NCBI GenBank assembly: GCA_004431415.1
Contig: QPMI01000089.1
Coordinates: forward strand, 337,223-401,222
Direction of reading: 5' to 3'
DNA from: Cyanophora paradoxa
Taxonomy: Eukaryota > Glaucocystophyceae > Cyanophorales > Cyanophoraceae
Length of the DNA stretch: 64,000 nucleotides
Below are positions 44,584-53,744 of this stretch, piece after piece. The notes under the pieces are model-generated. The model had not been told where the DNA came from. It did not search any database and saw only the letters and a list, made by a program, of their open reading frames with translations. The position numbers and the translations under genes were made by a program. The stretch's first letter is position 1; each line of letters begins with the position of its first letter.

Positions 44584-45507
44584 TCAGGCTTCCAGCGGCT
44601 TCAGATAGGACGCACGCGTGCCACCGAAGAGTATGCACCAGACGGCCGTCTCGAGGAAGGACGTGAGCGCGAGGATGAAGGCCGTCGCTGCCGGCCACAA
44701 AGAATAAAGAGAAGAGCGGAGCGAGCGAGCTCGAGGCGGGCGGGAAGGGCAGGGCTCGCGACCCCCGGCAGGCGCACCGGTGATGAAGATTCCGTACTTG
44801 TGCTGGATCGTGAGCTCCTGCCCCCCGATGACGAGCGTCTCGTCCTTGATGCGCAAGAAGTACCCCCAGCCTGCAGCAATTCGAAGCTTTAGCGCTAGGC
44901 AGGGAAGGTTTGGCGGAATTGCGGACCGATACCGATGCAGATGAACGCGAGGAGGAAGAGGGGCCGCGTGAGGCTGGGCGCGGCGGCGACCGAGCGCGGT
45001 GGCGTCGACGCGTCAGCAGGATCCCGGGTCCGGACCGGAATTCGAAGGACCGGACCCAGGGAGCGAGGTACGCGAAAACACTCACACGGTCCAGGCGAAG
45101 CTCGCCAGGATGACGATGAGGTAGTTGCTCTTGAAGTAGCGAGCGTTGGCCGTGACCCGCTGCACCCATTCGGACGAAGCAGGGGTGCTGACCGGGCCGA
45201 AGAACTCACCCCTGCCGCAGCATTCCGTCAGTGGAATTTATTTGAAATAGCCACCAAGGCTTCAGAAAAGGCGACAGGAAACGGCCGCGAGGCAGCTTGC
45301 GGCCCCCGGCCCGCGCGGCGACAAAACGCGCGCTCGGCGCGAAATTCCGGCGGCGGCGCACCATGGCTTAACCCGAGAGATGGCCCGCTGCAGAGAGAGC
45401 TGCAGGCCCTGGGCGCTCAGCGCTGGCGGGCCGGCGTGCATTTTCGGTTCGTCTGCAACCGCCGCTGCCGCCGCCGCGGGCGATGCTCTCGCAGGGCTTG
45501 GTTGCAT
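44584..45507 (-). CDS. PRA1-family (prenylated Rab acceptor) membrane protein
   Basis: Small four-helix ER/Golgi membrane protein that binds prenylated Rab GTPases in vesicle traffic. Five exons join in frame. Exon 1 (45507-45362) starts MQPSPARAS and ends AISRVKPW, with the Trp codon split by a GTGCGC intron. Then GEFFGPVSTPASSEWVQRV and ARYFKSNYLIVILASFAWTV, LTRPLFLLAFICIG, WGYFLRIKDETLVIGGQEL, YGIFITATAFILALTSFLET, ending SYLKPLEA. The RPW-x-EFF, N-x-x-YF-x-x-NY and GWxYFLR patterns are family hallmarks and all splice sites preserve them. The start could instead be the internal Met MHAGPP. It diverges from the RING-kinase gene across about 90 bp. Confidence 0.92.
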
Positions 45508-45596
45508 CTCTCTGATGGCCGCGGGCGGGGTTTTCTCGCTCAAACGTTGCTACTCGGGGGGTACCGCAGTCGCTCGTGCTGGCTCTGCCGGCGCCG
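45508..45596. promoter_or_regulatory. 89-bp bidirectional space, PRA1 / RING-kinase-lectin
   Basis: The two start codons face away from each other with only 89 bp between them, so promoters and 5' UTRs must overlap. It contains GGGGGGTACCG at 45556-45566. No TATA-like box seen. Confidence 0.5.
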
Positions 45597-48500
45597 ATGG
45601 CCAACAACAACTTGAAAAGCCCATCCCTGAAGGGCCGCCTGTCGGCTGGAGGCGGCTCGGGTGCAGCCGACGATCTCGATGACCCGTTCGCGTGCGTGGC
45701 CCCCAACGTCCGCCGCGCTCCCCTGACTGACACCGCGCAGCTGCGCCATCTGGTGAGCGGGTGTTTTTGGCGCTAAAGCAGCGAATGGCATCGCTAGAGC
45801 CCGCGCGCTCCGCCGGTGGGCGCGTCCGTTGCGCGCCCTGCGCGCTGACGTGCCGCTGCGCCGCAGCTTGGACCGGCTACGTTCGCCGACCACGCTGCCG
45901 TGTCAACACGTGCGCAAGCCCGGGAATGACGCGCCTGGCGCCTCCCCGGGGCGGCGCCGCAACTCTCCTGGCCCACTGACCGACCGCGCGGCGCGTCCGC
46001 AGAGCTTCTGCGCGTCGTGCATCTCGGGATGGCCGGGCGTCTGCCCGCTATGCCGCGGGGAAATTCCACCGCAGCGTCCGCTCCCGACCAACGTGCTGCT
46101 CGAGAATCTCATCGGCACGCTGCGGCGGCTCGAGGAGGAGGGCGCGGGCGGCGGCGCCTCCCTCGACTCGATCTCCTTCGACGCGGCGAACTGCTCCCGC
46201 AAGCTCGGCGACGGGCCCCTCGCCGGTGCGCAGAGGAGCCGCTCCCGCCGCCGCCGCCGCTCCCGCCGCAGCCGCCGACGACGAGGGCCGCGCCGCGCCG
46301 CGTACCCCGCGCAGAGGTCTTCGCGTACAAATGGAACGACACGGAGATCGCCTGCAAGCGCTTCACGCGGCTCAGCGCGAGCGCCGAGCAGCGGGACGCA
46401 TTCCGGCGGGAGACCCGCGCCCTCGCGCGCCTCCGCCACCCGCACGTCGCCTCGTACCTCGCCGCCTCTCTGGACGTACCCCTGGCGCTCTACACGGACC
46501 TGGCGGCCCAGGGAACGCTCTGGCAGCGCCTAAGGGAGGCCGAGGAGGCGGGGCGGGGGCCCGTACCCCCCGCCGAGGCCCTCTCGATCGCCCTCGACGT
46601 AGCCCGCGGCATGCGCTACCTCCACACCTGGTACCCCCCTCCCGTCCCTTCCTCCCCCCTCCGACCCCGCCTGAAGGCTCCGGGGGGTAGCCGACAGCTG
46701 CACGGCAACCTCCGCTCCTCCAACGTCCTGGTGCGCGGTACCCCCCCCCCCTTCTGGATCATGCCCCAGCTGAGCCCCCCCCTCCTCCTCATGCAGCTCG
46801 AGCACTCCATGCGCGCCCGCGTCGCAGACTTCGTTCGCACCCCCCTCACGCCGCTGTACCCCTCGCCACGCCCCCGACGTACCCCCGCAGGGCCTCTTCC
46901 CCTTCGTTCGCCTCCCGGCGCCCTCCGCGACCGGCTCCTCCTCCTCCTCCTCCTCCTCCTCCTCCTCCTCGGCCCCGCGGGCCATGTCCTGGCCCGCCTG
47001 GCGCGCACCCGAAGTCCTCCGGTGAGGCGTACCCCCCTCCCGCTTTCTCCCCCCTCCTTTTGACCACGGGGCCGGCAGGGGTGACCTCTACGTCGACTAC
47101 AAGGCCGACGTCTTCTCCTGTACGCCCTCCCCCCCCGTCTTCGCGCGTACCCCCACCGGCCCCGGATCTAATACGGTACCCCCTCGCGCAGACGGCGTGA
47201 TCCTGTACGAGCTGGTGACGGGCCTGATACCCTTCATCGAGAAGAAGTGGCCCGAATCCGAGGCGAGCGTTCCCCTTCCCGGCCTTCTCTCCAATCTTGT
47301 TCTTCTTCTTATCGTTCTATTTATAGATCACGTACGCGATTTTGCGGGGGGAGCGCCCGGCGCTGCCGGCGCGTGCGGGGCAGCACCCGCTGGCGCCCCT
47401 CGTCGCCCGCTGCTGGGAGCACGAGGCGCGGCGGCGCCCCGAGTTCGGCGAGATCATCCAGGCGAGCTCTGAGCTCTGACTTCATCTTTGCTATTCTTTC
47501 CTAGAAACACTCTCGTTACCTCACCCGTTCTCGTTACCTCACCCGTTCTCGCTTTCGTCGCTACCTTCACCTAGAACGTCTCTGACTACCCCCCTCCTAG
47601 AAATCATCCAGAAATCTCTAGAAATCTCTGACTACCCCCCTCTCCTAGAAATCATCCAGGCTCGCTCGCTCGCTCGCTCGCTCGCGAGCCCTTGCTTATC
47701 TTTGCTGCTACCCTCTCATTACTTTCTCCGTCCTTCTTCGCGCAGGCGCTCCTCTCGCTGTCGGAGAGCGCGTCGGCGGCGGCGATGCGGCGGCTCGGGC
47801 CGCTCGGGGGCGGCGGCGGCGAGGCCTTCGACGACCTCCCCGACCTCGCCAAGGTCCTCTAATTTCCTTACTTATTTACTCTTGTTTCTTGTTTACTTTC
47901 TTCTGAGCGGCGCGCAGGGCGGGCCGGGGGCGGCCTCGGGCCCCCGGCGGCCCCGCCTCACGGGCCTCGTCGTCTGGGCCCGCCCCGACGGCCACCTAGA
48001 GGCCATCCAGGGGGTGTACCCCCGGGGCCCGGGCCCCCGCCACGGGGGCGCCACCCCCGGCGGCAAGCAGCACGCCGTCTCTTTCAAGCCTGGCGAGGCG
48101 AGCGCGAGCGCGCGAGCGCGTACCCCCCACCTTTACTTTGGCTTACTTTCGCCGCAGCGGCTCGTGAGCCTGGAGGTGCTGGCGGACGGGGCGTTCTGGG
48201 ACCAGCGGGTGCAGCTGGTCTGCGGGGTACGCGTCCTCGTCCGGCGGCACGTCGAGCGCGTCGGGCGCGCGGGGGACGCGACGCAGTCGTTCGACGTACC
48301 CTACGGACGGGAGCTGGTCGCGCTGCACGGGGCGGCGGGCGGCGGGCTCGACCGCCTCGGCTTCTGGACGCGCTCGCTGGACGCCCACGGCTTCGCGAAG
48401 CTGGAGGCGGCCGGCGGGGCCGGCGGCGCCGACTTCGATGATTTGCCCGCCCTCGAGCGGCGCGACCAGGAGCGCCTCGCCGGCCTTGCCTTCCGCCTCC

Positions 48501-49315
48501 AGGCCAGCCCCTTCTTACATTCTTACTTTTTATATTCTTATGTCCCTGATTGATTCATATATTCTATATTCTTATATTCTATATTCTATTCATCGTATCT
48601 TATTGATTTCGTGATCGAGCAGGACCGGGACTCGCTGGTGGGACTCCAGGCGCTCTACCCCGGGGGCCGCTGGGCCGCGCCCCACGGGAGCCACGAGGGG
48701 CGCGAGGTCCGAGTCGAGCTGGACCCCTCCGAGCGCATCCGGTACCCCCCCACTACCCCCCCCCGCCCTCATCTCATACCCACCTTCTATTTTTAGGCGG
48801 GTGGAGGTGGAGACGGCGCGGTCGCCGTGGGACCCGCAGGCGCGGATCGTGGTCGGGGTCTCGCTGGTCGTGGAGCACGCGGAGGGGCCGCTGGGGCGCG
48901 ACGGGCCCCACCGCTACTCCATGGAGATCCCGGAGGGCTACGAGGTCAGCCCACCGCGGCCGAAAGAATCTAATAAGTAACTAGAATCGATTCTAATCTA
49001 ACTGTTCTAACTAATAAGTAACTAGAACCGATTCTAATCTAACTGTTCTAACTAATAAGAAGAATCCCTCCTCGCCACCCCTCCCCCCCCAATCCCTCCC
49101 CGGAGATCCCAGAGGGATACGGTGTCCGAGGCCCGAAGCCCCGCCCCGCCCCGCCCCGCCCCGCCTTCCCCCCCCTCTCCTTCCCCCCCCCTTACCTCCC
49201 CCCCCCCCTCCCCCGGCAGGCGGTGGCGCTGCACGGGCGCTGCGGCGGCTTCGTGGACGCCTTCGGGCTCTGGTGCCAGCCCGCCCCCGCCGACCCCGAC
49301 GCGCCGTACGAGTGA
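45597..49315 (+). CDS. RING finger - TKL-type pseudokinase - tandem jacalin-like lectin fusion
   Basis: MANNNLKSPSLKGRL opens exon 1 (45597-45691). A 12-nt microexon (45741-45752) and exon 3 (45867-45909) then give a complete C3HC4 RING: FACAICLDRLRSPTTLPCQH, joined to SFCASCISGWPGVCPLCR (46003). A kinase-like domain follows: RKLGDGPLAEVFAYKW (Gly loop), IACKRF (Lys), RRETRALARLRHPHV (alpha-C Glu), HGNLRSSNVL in place of HRDLKxxN (46700), ADF joined to GLFPF (DFG), WRAPEVL and ADVFSYGVILYELVTGLIPF. The catalytic Asp is therefore Asn. After DDLPDLAK, two jacalin-like beta-prism units appear: LTGLVVWARPDGHLEAIQGV to LDRLGFWTRSL (47950-48375), and SLVGLQALYPGGRW to GGFVDAFGLWCQP (48630-49290). 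Introns all preserve frame. Likely an E3 ubiquitin ligase with sugar-binding tail; immunity or glycan surveillance is speculation. Confidence 0.84.
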
Positions 49316-50773
49316 GCCGCGGCCTGCCGTGCCCGGCCGCCGGGGGGGTCGCCGCTCGCCCGGCCCGTCGGCCCGGCCTCGACGTCTGATCATGATGGCG
49401 TCCGACTTGCCCGCCCCGGAGCCTCGGCTGGCCCGCCGACCCCGAGGTTGCTCGAGTGAGCGGCGGCCTCAGGCCTCGCGCGCTCGACTTCCCGGAACCC
49501 CGGAGGCTCTCCGCTCGCCCGGCCGGCCCTGGCGTCCGAGCCCTGCGAGTGAATCGTGAGCCGCCGGGCCGCCGCCGCCTGGCCGATCCCGGATCCCGGA
49601 GTCGTCCCTTCCTTTCGAGTTTGCTGTTTGTACAGCTGCAGGTTACTCAGTGTGTACGTATACTTGTGTGATCATGTTCAACGGTTTAGTTATATCACAG
49701 TTGTCAAATTGCCTCTGACCCTCATAATCATCAGGCACTGAATGCAATACAAATCGCATTATTATTCGAATATGAAGCTAGCGCTGCGACATGCATGTGC
49801 ACAAGATGACAACGCGGCCACATGCATTGTACAAAATGGCTAGCGCTCGGCCTTCGAATTCTAACTTGCCAGGTGTTCGGCTGTAGGCCTTGGCAGCGGA
49901 CGACGGCGGGCCGGCGGCGCGGCGGACGGCGGCGCGCCTCGGCGGGCGGGGCGGAGGCGCGGCGGGCGCCGGCTCGGCTCGACGGGCGGGGCGGAGGCGC
50001 GGCGGGCGGCGGCGCGGCTCGCAGGAGTTTTTGTTCAATTAATATTTCAATTTGAGGATTCTGGCGGTCCAGGCCTACGCCTAGCGAGCACTGGCTGCAG
50101 CCTGCAGATGCCTGCAGCCTGCAGCTGCAGCCTGCAGCCTACTCGAGATCTAGTAGCCGCGCTGAGCCGCTTAGCGCGCGCGCCGCGACGCGCGCGGCCC
50201 GCGGCGGCGCCTTTAAGGCTTGATCATAAGCTTGAGCACTAGCGCTAATGCATGCACTACGTATACTATAGCTAGCTATATAGGCCCTGAGGCTAGCTAA
50301 GTGCAGTGACTGCGGCAGTGGCAGCGCAGCTATACTATGATAGCTACTAGGCTAGCTAGCCTGAGCCGCTGAGCGGCCGCGGCCTGGAAGCCGCTAGCGC
50401 TATCAATCGAAATCGATATGCGGAACGAGGCCGCGGCGCCGGCCCGACGTCGACCCGCCGGGCCAGGCCGGGATCGATACTATGATATATACCGATATCC
50501 GATGCGATGATCCGATCCACTGGGCCATATATATATATATCGGCCGCCGCGGCGCGCGCGGCGCGCGCCGGAGCCGGCCGCCTTGCGCGCGCTGTGCCGC
50601 GCGGGGACGCTGCAGTCGCCGCAGCTGCAGTGCGCGTTGCTTGGAGGCCGTCGGCGGCGCGGCGGCGCGGGCAGTTCAAACTGGCGACCCGGGTACAGCA
50701 AACGCAATCAAACAGATTCGGGGTGACTTGGACTCGGGCGGTCGTACCGGTAGCCTCACAGTTCGTAGCAGAG
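49316..50773. other. intergenic region upstream of the linker gene
   Basis: 49640-49850 is AT-rich. 49900-50030 repeats GGCGGGGCGGAGGCGCGGCG units. 50085-50140 repeats CCTGCAG six or more times. 50250-50560 is full of short palindromes (GCTAGC, ATCGAT, GATATC) and has ATATATATATAT at about 50526-50540, a TATA-like stretch about 235 bp before the linker ATG. No gene called. Confidence 0.5.
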
Positions 50774-53008
50774 ATGGCGTTCGTCACCCCCGTTCCCGCC
50801 GTTGCCGGCCGCGCTCTCGCCTCCTCGTTCGCGGGCGAGAAGTGCTCGACCTTCAAGGGCACCGCCGTCGCTGCTAAGGCCGCCGCCCCGGCCGCCCCCT
50901 CGACCACCTTCGAGGTTAAGGCCGCGGTCCCGCTCCTCGCCTACAAGGTTCGTTGTACTTTAAGACGCTTTGCCACAGTATCCGCCGTCGGCTGTGCCGC
51001 CGGCGCGCCCTGGCGGTTACTGGCGACCGGAATGGATGGTCGGACAGTCGGCTGACGGCCATTCCTGCGCAGCCGAAGACCACCAACACTCGTGTTGCTT
51101 CCATCGGCGAGAACCTGAGCATCGACAAGCCGGCCCGCTACAACATTGACTACGACTACGACAACGGCGAGAAGGAGGAGGTTCGCCAGCGGCCATTTGG
51201 GGCGTCTTTAGGCTTGTAGAAGCAGCAAGCAGCCATTAGATACTGACTGGACGCGCCGCGCGGGGGATGACGTTCGCCAATCAACCTAGATTCGTTCTGA
51301 CTGGGGCCCTCCCTCGTTCGTAGGTCATCGCGGCCGCCTACCGCCAGATCTTCGGCGAGCACCAGACCATCGCGTACTCCCGCCAGGTCACCCTCGACTC
51401 GCAGGTTCGCCATGCGCCTTTTGGGGGGGTCCCGTGTTCGGGAGTATTCGGGCGGCGGCTCACCCGGGCTCGCGCAGCTCCGCAACGGCCAGATCTCCGT
51501 CCGCCAGTTCATCCGCGGCCTCGTCCTGTCCGAGCAGTTCCTGAACCAGAACTTCGAGACCGCCACCAACTACCGGTGCGTCGTGCCGCGCATTTTAGCG
51601 CTGTTGTGTGTAGCTCGCTGACGTCGCCATCAGCTTCGTCGAGAAGCTCGTCCAGCGCGTGCTCGGCCGCGATGTGTACAGCAACCTCGAGAAGATCGCG
51701 TGGTCGATCGTCATCGCCAACAAGGGTGCGCAGTACTTGGGCAGAGAACGAGCGATTCAGTTTGTTGACATTCTCTTTCTAGGTGTTGAGGGCTTCGTTG
51801 ATGAGCTCCTCGCCTCGGAGGAGTACCTCTCCAACTTCGGCGAGAACACCGTGCCGTTCCAGCGCAACCGCGTGCTCGCTGGCCGCGCCACCGGCGACAA
51901 GCCGTTCAACATTAAGAACGCCCGCGTGAACCGCTTCCAGACCTTCGTTGGCTCCAGCGCTGGCACTGGCGCGTACCGCGCTGCTGTCTTCAACAGCAAC
52001 GTCCTCGACCAGACCAACCGCGCTGACTTCGCCACCGTGCGCCCCAGCTCGGCTTTCTTTCACCACGCGCCAGCGCTGACCTCGCTTCGCAGTCCACCGG
52101 CGTCCAGGGCAAGTTCCAGGAGCCCGTTGTCGCGGACAAGATGCGCGCGGGCATTGCCCCGATCAAGCGCGGCTACGAGAACGGCGCCTCGATTCCGTTC
52201 CTTAAGTACGCGCCCAAGTGCAACAACCCCCGCGTGTTCAACTTCGGCGTCCGCCTCTCGGAGGAGCAGGCCGCTGAGTACACCGACGCGTACGACCAGA
52301 CCCTGCTCGACAAGGACGCCATCATCAAGGCGGCGTACAACCGCCTCTACTCGGAGCACCAGAGCATCAAGTTCACCAAGCAGCCGACCCTCGAGTGCCA
52401 GTTCCGCAACGGCGACCTCACCGTCAAGGAGTTCGTCCGCGCCCTGTGCACGTCGCCGGCCTTCCTCTCCCTGAACTACAACCCCAACTCGAACTACCGC
52501 TTCGCTGAGCTCTGCGTCCAGCGCATCCTCGGCCGCGACCTCTTCTCCGAGCGCGAGGCGATCGCGTGGTCGATCGTCATCTGCAACAAGGGCGCTCCGG
52601 GCTTCATCGACGCCCTCCTCGACTCCGAGGAGTACAAGCAGGCGTTCGGCGACAACATCCTCCCGTACCAGCGCGCCCGCAAGATCAACAACCGCGCCCA
52701 GGGCGAGACTCCGTTCCTCATGAAGACTCCCCGCTACGGCGAGTACTACCGCAAGAACTACGCCGGCTTCTACTTCTGGAACCCGGTCGTCACCAACTAC
52801 GTCGCCAACGACAAGGTCCCCAAGACCGGCGACCCCCGCAACTTCGCCAAGCTCGTCCCCTCGTCCGTCAAGGTCAACGCCCAGAAGCTCCAGCTCGTTG
52901 GCTTCGACTACGTGCGCCTGCTTCCTGCCGTGTCTTTCTTTCCTCCCTTCCGGATCTGACCCGCGACCGCCCGCGCAGCTCGCCAAGGTCCCGTCGAAGT
53001 CGGCGTAA
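50774..53008 (+). CDS. phycobilisome rod linker with two linker domains (CpcK-like), cyanelle-targeted
   Basis: Structural linker that organises phycocyanin rods of the light-harvesting phycobilisome on cyanelle thylakoids. Eight exons: 50774-50947, 51073-51180, 51324-51404, 51478-51575, 51634-51725, 51783-52036, 52093-52911, 52979-53008, giving 551 residues. The presequence [20 protein letters not shown] has the N-terminal Phe needed for cyanelle import. Domain 1: [79 protein letters not shown]. Domain 2: [80 protein letters not shown]. Both match the phycobilisome linker family, and tandem domains match the CpcK proteins described from Cyanophora. It uses cleaner, C-ending codons than its neighbours, as expected for a highly expressed gene. 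CpcK1 versus CpcK2 cannot be decided here. Confidence 0.94.
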
Positions 53009-53744
53009 GGAGTGGACGCTGCAGCTTTTTCCTTTCATCAGGAGGGAGGGGAGGAGGTCGGGCCTAGTGAGCAGATAGTGGTCACTGGCATTTTCATGCC
53101 CGCAGTTTAGTCCCTCGCGGGCAGGCTACCCATGTTTCTGCTGTGAGGGCTAACGATTTTGCTTTGGTAGTGACGTGAATCGATCCAGACGGGGCCCAGC
53201 CCGTCGCGCATAATAACTTTGCCTTGTAAATTTCATTCTATTGTAGAGGATATCCTTGGTTGATCTTGCGCCGTCCTGGAAAGCATTCACGTCTACTCCT
53301 GGTGGTGAAGAAGGCACTGGGGCAGGGGGCGGCGCGCGGGCCGAGATAGGTTGCTCCAATGACGACTACTCCAGGGATTAGCGAGCCTCGGGAATCTGAA
53401 CTTCGGACTCCGGGAATGGGAATTAAAAGAAGTTCCATGCACACTGCGACTCTGCGAGACAGTCGGAGGTCGACGTCGGACATCGGCCGCGAGGAGCTCA
53501 GTACTAGCTATAGTAATCCGATGATCCGATCAAAATACGGCTTGGCGGCCAACTAGGGCAGCTCCGAAATCGAACTTCGGTGTACGTATATACGTATACG
53601 TATGCTGTGTTAACAATTGGAAAACAAGTGCGGGGCCTAGCAGTCCGGGACGCGCACTGCGGCGCACAGTGCGCGCGCGTGCGAATCCCGGGCGAGGCCC
53701 CAGGGCCCGGGGGAAGCATTGAGAGGGGGGGAAATCTAGGTGGC
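53009..53744. other. convergent intergenic region
   Basis: 736 bp between the linker gene and eIF2B delta 3' ends. Lower GC than average, with TGTACGTATATACGTATACG alternating sequence at 53580-53602. No gene or RNA recognised. Confidence 0.4.

Noticed and set aside
47262-47330. GC-AG intron after KKWPESE in the kinase domain
   Set aside because: A GT donor nine bases... or less downstream (GAG GCG AGC then GTTCCC) preserves the frame equally well, so the rare class is not needed.
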